Assembly (NCBI GenBank): GCA_965230045.1
Contig: OZ245940.1
Location: 1,054,001 to 1,118,000 of the forward strand
Direction: 5' to 3'
Origin: G963662905 sp965230045
GTDB taxonomy: Bacteria; Bacteroidota; Bacteroidia; Bacteroidales; WRLA01
Length of the DNA stretch: 64,000 nucleotides
Positions 54,347-64,000 of the stretch are shown piece after piece. The translations under genes were made by a program, and so were the position numbers. The notes below the pieces were generated by a model, which worked only from the letters and a program-made list of their open reading frames with translations, had not been told where the DNA came from and ran no database searches. The first letter of the stretch is position 1; each line of letters opens with the position of its first letter.

Positions 54347-55666
54347 TTAGACCAACAGTTGCTCATAAGGCCTGTCGGTATATAATTTCAAAAACCATTG
54401 CCGCCCGGAGTATATCCATTTTCCGGAAACAGATATAAACCTGAAAATAAACCCTTTAAGCCGGGTTGTTGGCTTGATGCCACCAAATACTTTTGACACC
54501 AGCCCGACAAAGTAGTTGTAAAAGTTCTTTATCATGGCCATGATGATCAAAAAGGCGGTGTTTTCGTTCATGAACGAACATGGAAGGCGCTTCCAGCCAA
54601 AATCATTGTTCATCACATCAAAGAGTTTTTCGCTGCTCCCCCGTTGGTTGTAGAATTGTATCACCTCTTTTTCGCCAGCCTTCCAGTCATTGGTTAAAAT
54701 TGAGCGGTAAATGAAGTTGTCCCCGGTGAACAGGTCTATCTGGCTGTTTTTGCTTTTTTCCCGCATAATGACCAGGCGGTAGTTTTTTTGTTCAAGAAAT
54801 TGAGCGAATGGCATTGATGCCACCTCATATAGTTTGTAATTGATTTCTACGGTTTGCCAGGTTTCAATTTCAGATATTTGCCGCAAAAGCTCAGCGGACT
54901 TATTGGCCCTGATATAAAACAGTTCACTGTTGGCAGCAACAACTTCTATAATATCTTTTGAGTAACTCCCTGCATCCATCCGGGAGCGGTGGATCTTTAT
55001 ATCGTTCTCATCCAGTAATTTATATGCACGGCCAAGCGTTGCGGCCTGTTCAAATTTTACGTTGGCATTGCCTGCCCGGTTTTCGATATAAACAATTTTG
55101 TCCCCAATGGAGGCGACTCCCGGAAAGTAGCCCTTTGTATGCTTATAGGTTTTTTTTGCATCGTATTTTTCGGTGGCAATCACTTGGTTGTCATAATCAA
55201 AATCATAGCAGGCGCCTTTTTGCAACTGGTTGGTCAAAAGTAAAGACTTAAGGTTTAAGCTGTTGAGTCTATTGTTGATGTTAAACTCATAGTCTTTGCC
55301 CTGCTTGGAAGTATAGCTTGTATTTTGGGTTGCCAGTTCTTTGATGCCGCGTAAAACTGTGTCGGCGCTGGGAACATTATTGCCGGGCATGGATTTTAGG
55401 TGTTTGCCCAAATGGGTATGGATATCCTCGGCGCAGCTGCCGCCACTAAAAAATACATTCGCCAGGTTCCTGATTATTTGGCTATAAGAATACCCGACAG
55501 CCTTTACCCTCTGGCCAAGCTCATTATCAATGAGTTGCGACAGGCCGCATTTATTAAAGCTTTGGTTGACAAAAGAAATGCCTGCAAAAGGACTTACGTT
55601 TGATAAAGTTTTTTGTATTTTCATGCCTGAAAAGTTTTTCATTCTATTTTGTTGAATTGGAACCAT
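54347..55666 (-). CDS. IS1380-family transposase (DDE)
   Basis: The 439-aa protein reads NVSPFAGISFVNQSFNKCGL at the N-terminus. Later blocks include ACYDFDYDNQVIATEKYDAK, IHRSRMDAGSYSKDIIEVVA (DxG...D), QFYNQRGSSEKLFDVMNNDF (the Y-(2)-R-(3)-E signature of this family) and GWKRLPCSFMNENTAFLIIM. The frame is intact and nothing suggests inactivity. The gene is transcribed opposite to cas4. Confidence 0.93.
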   Translation of the reverse strand: MVPIQQNRMKNFSGMKIQKTLSNVSPFAGISFVNQSFNKCGLSQLIDNELGQRVKAVGYSYSQIIRNLANVFFSGGSCAEDIHTHLGKHLKSMPGNNVPSADTVLRGIKELATQNTSYTSKQGKDYEFNINNRLNSLNLKSLLLTNQLQKGACYDFDYDNQVIATEKYDAKKTYKHTKGYFPGVASIGDKIVYIENRAGNANVKFEQAATLGRAYKLLDENDIKIHRSRMDAGSYSKDIIEVVAANSELFYIRANKSAELLRQISEIETWQTVEINYKLYEVASMPFAQFLEQKNYRLVIMREKSKNSQIDLFTGDNFIYRSILTNDWKAGEKEVIQFYNQRGSSEKLFDVMNNDFGWKRLPCSFMNENTAFLIIMAMIKNFYNYFVGLVSKVFGGIKPTTRLKGFIFRFISVSGKWIYSGRQWFLKLYTDRPYEQLLV

Positions 55667-55688
55667 TAAAATAGATGAAATTTTTCAG

Positions 55689-55732
55689 CCGTTAAACATT
55701 GCGTAAAATACTTTTACACAATGTTTTAACGG
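55689..55732. repeat. Inverted repeat upstream of the transposase gene
   Basis: Arms starting CCGTTAAACATTG (55689) and ending CAATGTTTTAACGG (55732) pair almost fully through GTAAAA/TTTTAC. The hairpin sits inside the IS right end and may block read-through from cas transcription into the transposase or act as an operator. Confidence 0.6.
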
Positions 55733-56099
55733 TTTTTGTTAATAACTGTTTGCGGATTTAAGGATAGATTATTTCGATGCGAAAAATAAAGTAGTGCATG
55801 AAATCAAGAAATCGAACAAGCATGAAGATGCTCATGAATGGCAATTAAAGTATTATTTGTATGTACTTAAAAAGCATGCTTATGATGGCTGTATTGGTTT
55901 GTTGGAATATCCAAAACTGCGCAAAACGGAGAAGATTCATTTAAGTGAGGAAGAAGAAAAGAATATTAAAGAGATGCTTATAAACATTGAACAGATTATT
56001 ACAGGGGATCATTGCCCGGAGAAGTTGCCGATAAAACGCTGTCGCAATTGCAGTTATTTTGATTTTTGTCATATTTCGGGGGATTGAAGATAATTTTGA

Positions 56100-56354
56100 G
56101 AGTTAAAAAACATAAGAAAGGAAAGTGAGGGATGGATAGAGTACAAGACACAATTCCATGAAAGCTTAAAGGCGGAATTTTTTTCAAAGCTGTGCATTGC
56201 TGTTGAAGAAGCCGACGAAACGGAGATGTGGCTGGAGTTGCTGATTTCGTCGGGTATTCTTGATAATGAATTTGTTAGGAGGATGCATAAAGAGTGTTTT
56301 GAATTGTTGAAGATGTTGGCATCTATGAGGAAAAGTACATCGAAGAAGGATTAA
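56100..56354 (+). pseudogene. Remnant of a four-helix-bundle (23S rRNA IVS-type) protein gene
   Basis: An in-frame stretch of about 85 codons without a start reads SEGWIEYKTQFHESLKAEFF, KLCIAVEEADETEMWLELL, ISSGIL and VRRMHKECFELLKMLASMRK, ending at TAA 56354. The ADETxxWLELL block is typical of the four-helix bundle family linked to 23S rRNA intervening sequences. About the first third is missing. The gene lies between cas4 and cas1, and its fragment suggests an old insertion or deletion in this operon. Confidence 0.6.
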
Positions 56355-56369
56355 TAAATTCTAAACTTA

Positions 56370-57374
56370 ATGAAAAAAACCTACTACTTATTTAATCCGG
56401 GGCGGCTTTCGAGGAAAGACAATACGCTTAAATTTACGCCAGTTGATGAAGATGGTAACGAACAAAAGCCGCGATATCTTCCGGTAGAGGGTGTGGATGA
56501 GCTATACGTATTTGGTAGCCTTGATGCCAATAGTGCTCTTTATAATTTTTTGGGCCGCAACCATATTGGTGTTCATTTTTTTGATTATTACGAAAATTAT
56601 ACCGGATCGTTTGCTCCCCGCGATCAATTGCTGGCCGGACGTACTTTGATTGCACAAACCAAGCATTATTTGCGCAAAAAAGAGCGTATGGTCATTGCAA
56701 AACAGTTCATTACGGCGGCATCGTTTAATATGATAAAGAATCTTAAATATTATGCCAACAGGGGTAAAGATACACAATCGTTTATCAATGTGATGCAGCA
56801 TTTTTCGGAAGGAATTGCACAGGCCGGCGACATAGATGAACTGATGGGCATAGAGGGGAATATCCGTATGAATTATTATGAATCTTTTGGGCAAATTATT
56901 GATGGTTTTGAGATGAACGGCCGTAGTAAGCAACCGCCTAAAAATGAGCTGAATTCACTGATCAGTTTTGGGAATATGATGTGCTATGCACAATGTTTGC
57001 GGGCCATCAATCAAACCCAGCTAAATCCTACCATTAGTTATTTGCACGAACCGGGAGAGAGGCGGTATTCTTTGGCGCTTGATTTGGCAGAGATTTTTAA
57101 GCCCTTGCTTGTTGACAGGGTGATTTTCAGGCTTTTAAATCGTAGGGAATTAAAGAAAGAAGATTTTGACCATAAGCTGAATTATATTGTGTTAAAGGAG
57201 AAAGGCAAAAAGAAATTTGTAGAGACCTGGGAAAACAGGTTGTTGGAGAGCATACAGCACAGGAGTTTGAATCGTCAGGTTACCTATAAACACCTAATCA
57301 AGCTCGAATGTTATAAATTGGTGAAACATATTATGGGGATGGAGGAGTACAAGGCATTTAAAATATGGTGGTAA
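56370..57374 (+). CDS. cas1: CRISPR-associated endonuclease/integrase Cas1
   Basis: The 334-aa protein inserts new spacers together with Cas2. Metal ligands can be seen: Glu in DELMGIEGNIRMNYYESFGQ (about residue 150), and His and Asp in SYLHEPGERRYSLALDLAEI (about 225-245). N-terminal MKKTYYLFNPGRLSRKDNTL and the LDANSALYNFLGRNHIGVHF fold match type I-B-like Cas1. The start lies 15 bp after the gene remnant. The stop overlaps nothing, and cas2 follows 20 bp later. Confidence 0.95.
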   Translation: MKKTYYLFNPGRLSRKDNTLKFTPVDEDGNEQKPRYLPVEGVDELYVFGSLDANSALYNFLGRNHIGVHFFDYYENYTGSFAPRDQLLAGRTLIAQTKHYLRKKERMVIAKQFITAASFNMIKNLKYYANRGKDTQSFINVMQHFSEGIAQAGDIDELMGIEGNIRMNYYESFGQIIDGFEMNGRSKQPPKNELNSLISFGNMMCYAQCLRAINQTQLNPTISYLHEPGERRYSLALDLAEIFKPLLVDRVIFRLLNRRELKKEDFDHKLNYIVLKEKGKKKFVETWENRLLESIQHRSLNRQVTYKHLIKLECYKLVKHIMGMEEYKAFKIWW

Positions 57375-57394
57375 GTACCGTAAAAAGGCAGGTT

Positions 57395-57658
57395 ATGTAT
57401 ATTATATTAGTGTATGACGTTAATACGAAACGTGTAGGCAAGATGTTGAAATTGTGCCGGCAGTATCTGAACTGGATACAGAATTCGGTATTTGAAGGGG
57501 AACTTGGAGAGCCGCAGTTGAAGGAGTTAAAGTACAGGGCAGGAGAGATCATGAAAGAAGATGAAGACAGTTTGATCATATTTCGCACGCGGCAGGAGAA
57601 ATGGCTTGAGAAAGAGGTTATAGGGCAGGAGCGGGCCTCATTGGATCAGCTGTTGTAG
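57395..57658 (+). CDS. cas2: CRISPR-associated protein Cas2
   Basis: The 87-aa protein is read from the ATG at 57395 (MYIILVYDVNTKRVGKMLKL). An upstream ATG at 57365 lies within cas1 and adds ten unusual residues. The ferredoxin-like pattern ends RQYLNWIQNSVFEGEL, and DSLIIFRTRQEKWLEKEVIG completes the fold. It forms the Cas1-Cas2 integration complex. It is the last cas gene before the leader. Confidence 0.95.
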   Translation: MYIILVYDVNTKRVGKMLKLCRQYLNWIQNSVFEGELGEPQLKELKYRAGEIMKEDEDSLIIFRTRQEKWLEKEVIGQERASLDQLL

Positions 57659-57865
57659 GTTGTCGGTGACCGGGATTTCGGCAAAAGACAGCCGTCCGGA
57701 AGGATGCAAAGGTCTTTGACATATTGAAAAACAAATGATTAACGACTTGTCGATGCCCTGGATAAAACACTTTATTCGAGGGAGACGACAATCGAGTTTA
57801 AAAAATCACTATTTTTGAAATCTAAACAGCTGAGGGGCAGTGATTAATTTTTTGCTGGCCGGCGG
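57659..57865 (+). promoter_or_regulatory. CRISPR leader
   Basis: This is 207 bp of AT-rich DNA between the cas2 stop and the first repeat, on the side of cas2 and at the 5' end in repeat orientation. It is expected to contain the array promoter and Cas1-Cas2 docking sites. TTGACATATTG near 57717 could be part of a promoter, but I see no confident -7 element. Confidence 0.7.
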
Positions 57866-60800
57866 CTCCCAATCTCACCACAAGGAATTGAAATTGTTTG
57901 CAGGACTTCAATTAAGATTCTTTTTTTCCTGCTCCCAATCTCACCACAAGGAATTGAAATATTTTTAATGGATCAGGTCGAAAATCAAAATAAAACTCCC
58001 AATCTCACCACAAGGAATTGAAATGGGGAAGATCTACGGCTTTAATTACTGATATACCATCTCCCAATCTCACCACAAGGAATTGAAATAAGAATCCGGC
58101 GTAGGTAAGCACACAATATGGCTACTCCCAATCTCACCACAAGGAATTGAAATCAGGCCACGAGGGCATAACTTTCTGTTTGCAAAATCTCCCAATCTCA
58201 CCACAAGGAATTGAAATTGCAGTACTGGTAAATATCTTCCTGGGCGAATTCTCCTCCCAATCTCACCACAAGGAATTGAAATGATCAAGCCTTTTGAACT
58301 GGGAGAAATCACAGTTTCCTCCCAATCTCACCACAAGGAATTGAAATAACATGGTTTCGTTGTACTTGTGGTAATCCACAACCTCCCAATCTCACCACAA
58401 GGAATTGAAATATGGATTCTTCTACAGAAACATTTGCACTTAGTGAACTCCCAATCTCACCACAAGGAATTGAAATTGCCTTCGAATTCCAAACTGGTGT
58501 TATCCGTGTCTGCTCCCAATCTCACCACAAGGAATTGAAATCTGCGCGAATAGCATTGCGGCCACGTACGTAGAACGCTCCCAATCTCACCACAAGGAAT
58601 TGAAATAAAAACCGCAATCAGTCAAAAGGTGCAATTAGCTATCTCCCAATCTCACCACAAGGAATTGAAATCCCTTAACAGTCTAAAATTATTTAAAGGC
58701 AATAATCTCCCAATCTCACCACAAGGAATTGAAATCATAGTTTCTAATTTAAATAAAAGATTGATATGAGTCTCCCAATCTCACCACAAGGAATTGAAAT
58801 ATACTCGGTATAGTGTTCTCCGCGATTTTGGAGCACCTCCCAATCTCACCACAAGGAATTGAAATAAAAGCAAACAAGGAATTTCATCTCCTTCTAATCC
58901 ACTCCCAATCTCACCACAAGGAATTGAAATTGCACTTTACAAAGTGTCAAGCAGAGTGTGTTGGATCTCCCAATCTCACCACAAGGAATTGAAATTTTTG
59001 TGCACTTTTGCCTTTTTAATTTGCTAAAATCCTCCCAATCTCACCACAAGGAATTGAAATGTCAACGAAAGCACGAACAAAAGCACTTGCCATAACCTCC
59101 CAATCTCACCACAAGGAATTGAAATATTATATGACTTATAGAGGCATTGAGAACTGGTACGCTCCCAATCTCACCACAAGGAATTGAAATGATGTTAGCA
59201 ATCTGCATTGCCCTAAATGCGGAAGCTCCCAATCTCACCACAAGGAATTGAAATATGTATTTTTTAACGATTTTCGCCAGGCTTTCCGCGCTCCCAATCT
59301 CACCACAAGGAATTGAAATTTTGAAACAGGCTCTTTGCACGCTTGGTGGTTTTCTCTCCCAATCTCACCACAAGGAATTGAAATTAATTTCTTTCGTGAC
59401 CTCGGCCAGTTTACGGATCTCTCCCAATCTCACCACAAGGAATTGAAATGTTTGTACGTCTTTAACAAAACTTTCAAGTCTTTGCCTCCCAATCTCACCA
59501 CAAGGAATTGAAATTACCGAAATCCGAAATAAAAAAAATCTATGCACTTTCTCCCAATCTCACCACAAGGAATTGAAATATCACACCGAGAGTAATTGTG
59601 ATTTGATGTAAAAGACTCCCAATCTCACCACAAGGAATTGAAATTAAAGCGTGTGCCTTTTGAGAGGTATTTCATAAATACTCCCAATCTCACCACAAGG
59701 AATTGAAATTGTTGAACATCTCTGTAAGATCATCGCGCCTGCTGTCTCCCAATCTCACCACAAGGAATTGAAATAAGACGAAGCCGACAGCGATACAATT
59801 AAGAAAGTAGCTCCCAATCTCACCACAAGGAATTGAAATTCGGCTGCTTTGCCCAGGCTCATCCAGCTTTTTTGTCTCCCAATCTCACCACAAGGAATTG
59901 AAATTAAAACCAAAAAACGATGAACGAAAAAACAAAAACACTCCCAATCTCACCACAAGGAATTGAAATATCCTGTCCGTCATAGTTTAGGCTGTTGTTT
60001 GATGCCTCCCAATCTCACCACAAGGAATTGAAATTTGGGATGCTGAACAGGATCATCACGTATATTACATCTCCCAATCTCACCACAAGGAATTGAAATA
60101 AGACTGCGGAAATGTTCTTTACTTTGGCTGTTTGCCTCCCAATCTCACCACAAGGAATTGAAATATAGTTCCTCACTGAGCAGATCATCCGATCCGGTCT
60201 CTCCCAATCTCACCACAAGGAATTGAAATGAATCACTGCCTTCAAGGTAGATATAAAAATTTTCACTCCCAATCTCACCACAAGGAATTGAAATTGTAAT
60301 TGCAGAGCTACAGCTTATGCGCACCAACCCCTCCCAATCTCACCACAAGGAATTGAAATATGTCATCAAAAGGAATCCCGGTATATAGCCTAATGCTCCC
60401 AATCTCACCACAAGGAATTGAAATGATTTCGGGATTCTGGCGATCGTACATTTCAAAATCCTCCCAATCTCACCACAAGGAATTGAAATACAACTTTCGC
60501 TGTATCAAGTTCTGTGCTGTGCATACTCCCAATCTCACCACAAGGAATTGAAATAAATAACATTATCGGCTGCTTCCTCAATTTGTCCGCCTCCCAATCT
60601 CACCACAAGGAATTGAAATTAAATTCAGGAACCGGATTTACAGCACATAATATGACTCCCAATCTCACCACAAGGAATTGAAATTCCGGTACTTTTGAAT
60701 ATTCTGAAAATTTTTATATCCTCCCAATCTCACCACAAGGAATTGAAATTTGTGTTGACTTGCTTGCGCCGCCTGTCCAGCTTTCTCCCAATCTCACCAC

Positions 60801-63800
60801 AAGGAATTGAAATCAGTAGGAAACAACAGCGGAGGTATGGCGCCGCCTCTCCCAATCTCACCACAAGGAATTGAAATAAGCAGTATTTAGATCATACTTA
60901 AATAGCTAAAATACTCCCAATCTCACCACAAGGAATTGAAATTGCTTTGAATTTGTTTCGAGGGCTGCCATTCTTCCACTCCCAATCTCACCACAAGGAA
61001 TTGAAATATGCAATTAATATCAACAGCATGACAATCAATGTCACTCCCAATCTCACCACAAGGAATTGAAATATCATATTTTAGGCACTCCGAAACCGCT
61101 GCATTATTCTCCCAATCTCACCACAAGGAATTGAAATGGTGTGGCGAGCTGAATAAAATGTAAGATCCGTTATCTCCCAATCTCACCACAAGGAATTGAA
61201 ATGCATAAAAATCATGTATTTCATTATTTTTCGCTTATCTCCCAATCTCACCACAAGGAATTGAAATTGCGGATTTTTATTCATTTAGTGCTAATTGCTA
61301 ATTCTCCCAATCTCACCACAAGGAATTGAAATATATTACCCGGTCTGATTACTATTCCGGTTACGATCCTCCCAATCTCACCACAAGGAATTGAAATTAA
61401 TTTATGGCTTCCAGCTTTTCGGCTGTAATACCCTCCCAATCTCACCACAAGGAATTGAAATGTTGCGGCCATTCGATTGAATCGGGGGTAACTACTACTC
61501 CCAATCTCACCACAAGGAATTGAAATTTTTTTATTCACTTAAAAGGTTAATTAATTTTCTTCTCCCAATCTCACCACAAGGAATTGAAATCAGCATTGCC
61601 CGAAACTGGAGAAAAATATTTTTTGTCTCCCAATCTCACCACAAGGAATTGAAATTATAACAGATGTTACATTACTTGATTTTGCTTTAAACTCCCAATC
61701 TCACCACAAGGAATTGAAATCTTATGTGGTTTCCTTCATCGTCTATGCCTTTTATTCTCCCAATCTCACCACAAGGAATTGAAATGGATTGAGTTCCATT
61801 TTGGATGTTTCAAATTCGAGTCTCCCAATCTCACCACAAGGAATTGAAATACACATATACGGGCGTTAGGCACAATAAAAATTACTCTCCCAATCTCACC
61901 ACAAGGAATTGAAATAATTTTTAGGGGCTCCAAGAAATTAGAAATTACAAACTCCCAATCTCACCACAAGGAATTGAAATTGATCAAAGCAGCAAAAGAA
62001 AAGGCTGCTAGCAACCCTCCCAATCTCACCACAAGGAATTGAAATGAAGCAATTAAACAACCGGGCTTACATCTTATCACACTCCCAATCTCACCACAAG
62101 GAATTGAAATCAAATAAGGTCTTCGGCATTCTGATCTGTTAAAAATCTCCCAATCTCACCACAAGGAATTGAAATTGGCGCAGTTCCCACAAATAAGGTC
62201 TTCGGCATTTTCTCCCAATCTCACCACAAGGAATTGAAATTTAATAGTTACTTCTGGATTATTACTTATAAAATTTCTCCCAATCTCACCACAAGGAATT
62301 GAAATATATTTGGAACAACCTGATAAAAAAAATTCCCTGGCCTCCCAATCTCACCACAAGGAATTGAAATCAGTTCCGCTCTTTGACCAGGAACAGCATA
62401 AAACGCCTCCCAATCTCACCACAAGGAATTGAAATTAGTGTATTCGCGCCATTTTTTAGTTTCCGTATTCACTCCCAATCTCACCACAAGGAATTGAAAT
62501 TTTTGAGCCGTTGTCTTTTATGATAAATTTAACCCGCTCCCAATCTCACCACAAGGAATTGAAATGGAAACACCAGCCGCCCGCCGGGCTTCATCCAGTT
62601 TCTCCCAATCTCACCACAAGGAATTGAAATGCGATTTCTTTGTACGATGAAGGTTTCCGCTTTATTCTCCCAATCTCACCACAAGGAATTGAAATGATGA
62701 AAATGTCCTTGAACCCTAACGCCAAAGTTGTCTCCCAATCTCACCACAAGGAATTGAAATAAATTGAAGGCAACAAGTAAAATGGTACTCTCCTTGCTCC
62801 CAATCTCACCACAAGGAATTGAAATTAGCAGGTACTAATAATGGATTATACATTCAAGCAGCTCCCAATCTCACCACAAGGAATTGAAATTAGAGTGCTG
62901 ATACAGGCCGGTAGTTTTACTATCCACTCCCAATCTCACCACAAGGAATTGAAATGAAAAATTCAAGAACTATTTTTGGGGAGAGAACAAACTCCCAATC
63001 TCACCACAAGGAATTGAAATAGCATCAATGCAAATTGGTTCCTATTTGGGCGCGGACTCCCAATCTCACCACAAGGAATTGAAATAATCAGCCCGGTTGC
63101 CTGATTGATGCGCTCCCAATCCTCCCAATCTCACCACAAGGAATTGAAATAACGGTAGCAGTTGAACTTTTTACGCAGGTAGAAAACTCCCAATCTCACC
63201 ACAAGGAATTGAAATTAGGAAACAAGTTGATATTGTTAAGGGGTTTTTACCCTCCCAATCTCACCACAAGGAATTGAAATATCAAAGGTATCTTTATTGG
63301 AGAAAATATGCAGTTTCTCCCAATCTCACCACAAGGAATTGAAATCTTCGTTATTGCTAACAAGCGGTAATAATTCATTTGCTCCCAATCTCACCACAAG
63401 GAATTGAAATCGATTAAAAACATTGGTAAATGTACTTTTGAACAGACTCCCAATCTCACCACAAGGAATTGAAATGGGTACGCACTGCCGAACCAAAGAG
63501 CAGCACGCCACTCCCAATCTCACCACAAGGAATTGAAATTGAACAACTGCATGGAGTAGATGTCGCCGTAATATTCTCCCAATCTCACCACAAGGAATTG
63601 AAATTAGATAAACCGTAGATAAACTTTAGATAAACCTTAACTCCCAATCTCACCACAAGGAATTGAAATTCACAGGTTCTACTTTGAGCATCATTGTTTC
63701 CAATACTCCCAATCTCACCACAAGGAATTGAAATTAACAAGCTGATCCTCGTTCATCATGTAGTTACGGACTCCCAATCTCACCACAAGGAATTGAAATT

Positions 63801-63994
63801 ACATCACTTCCGGCAGCAATTACTAAGCGTACCGACTCCCAATCTCACCACAAGGAATTGAAATAAAGATCAACAAACAAAGGATGCTTTATTTTTAGCT
63901 CTCCCAATCTCACCACAAGGAATTGAAATTATATGTGTAGGATTGCAGCCTTAAGCGCAATCTTACTCCCAATCTCACCACAAGGAATTGAAAT
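57866..63994 (+). CRISPR. CRISPR array, 95 visible repeats of 29 bp, continuing past the right edge
   Basis: A 29-bp repeat starting CTCCCAATC and ending GAATTGAAAT occurs 95 times from 57866 to 63966 (last ends 63994). By my reading all copies are identical. The spacing is 64-66 bp, so spacers are 35-37 bp and 94 are complete. There is no degenerate terminal repeat, and six bases of a further spacer remain (TTAAAA), so the array continues. The leader-proximal end is beside cas2, and transcription on the plus strand leaves the ATTGAAAY tail as the crRNA 5' handle. Short readings inside, on either strand, are artefacts of the period. Confidence 0.98.
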
Positions 63995-64000
63995 TTAAAA

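Larger units (their letters stand above)
54037..55763 (-). mobile_element. IS1380-family insertion sequence (1727 bp) in cas4
   Basis: The ends are inverted repeats CCTTAAATCCGCAA at 54037 and TTGCGGATTTAAGG ending at 55763. Both are flanked by the 5-bp direct repeat ATAGA (54032-54036, 55764-55768). The element carries one transposase gene (54347-55666, minus strand). The strand between the transposase stop and the left end (54071-54346) is non-coding. A near-perfect inverted repeat lies upstream of the transposase at 55689-55732. Confidence 0.95.
53849..56087 (+). pseudogene. cas4: cas4, interrupted by an IS1380-family element
   Basis: The N-terminal part (53849-54036) reads MQITGTHFNYYQVCHRKLWL with GRLIHEYSYKRR. 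The C-terminal part (55764-56087) reads DYFDAKNKVVHEIKKSNKHE, QLKYYLYVLKKHAYDG and CRNCSYFDFC. Removing the IS and one ATAGA duplication restores a single frame of 168 aa (…IDGIKIDYFDAKNKVVHEIK…), normal for Cas4. It has the RecB-type D...E-x-K and QxxxY motifs and the three C-terminal Fe-S cysteines CRNCSYFDFC. Cas4 trims prespacers and helps select PAM. As it stands the gene is broken, and no internal translation would give the active protein. Confidence 0.93.

Noticed and set aside
58070..63526. Several 60-92-codon readings on both strands in the array
   Set aside because: All contain the translated repeat (ISIPCGEIG or FQFLVVRLG) at a fixed period, so they are by-products of the CRISPR repeats.

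Overview
The window looks like a chromosome segment of a member of the Bacteroidota. The evidence is an ECF sigma/FecR pair feeding a protein with an STN plus carboxypeptidase-regulatory domain, an ExbB-x-ExbD-ExbD operon, a C10 (streptopain-like) protease with a type IX secretion style C-terminal domain, DUF4878 and BIG_2 lipoproteins, an IS1380 element, and AT-rich intergenic DNA. No taxonomic marker such as rRNA is present, so the assignment to phylum is an inference.

Bases 1-39,600 are mostly ordinary housekeeping and envelope genes: a universal stress protein (cut by the left edge), nucleoside phosphorylase, a HEPN/MNT toxin-antitoxin pair, deoxynucleoside kinase-folK-uvrA, a lytic transglycosylase, rfbC, the sigma/anti-sigma/STN-repeat cluster, an AAA ATPase with a palindromic upstream region, an MBOAT/AlgJ-like O-acetylation pair, the ExbB/ExbD operon, tRNA-Ser, asparaginase, tatD, a GT9 glycosyltransferase, an MBL hydrolase, a large TolB-like outer-membrane protein, class II ribonucleotide reductase, and then regulators, proteases, dus and a HAD phosphatase.

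Bases 39,760-44,400 are repeat-rich. A CAU-anticodon tRNA is followed by 13 tandem copies of a ~140-bp unit. Each unit carries the 3' end of that tRNA (with an 18-bp palindrome in place of part of the T-loop) plus the tRNA terminator. A BIG_2 lipoprotein follows. Then comes a MITE-like element with 8-bp target duplications, whose second copy lies at 23.7 kb, and a run of 11-bp iterons.

Bases 44,400-64,000 form a type I CRISPR-Cas locus, all on the plus strand: a WYL regulator, three tandem RAYT (REP-associated tyrosine transposase) genes of which two are truncated chimeras, cas6, cas5-like, cas3, cas8-like, cas7, an unknown acidic Cys-containing protein, another RAYT that encodes a REP-like palindrome in frame, cas4 (split cleanly by an IS1380-family element), a four-helix-bundle gene remnant, cas1, cas2, a leader, and an array of 95 visible repeats running off the right edge. 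The gene order and effector proteins do not fit a textbook subtype. The repeated insertion of RAYTs and palindromes into the operon is the most unusual aspect. Spacer acquisition and interference genes are intact apart from cas4.
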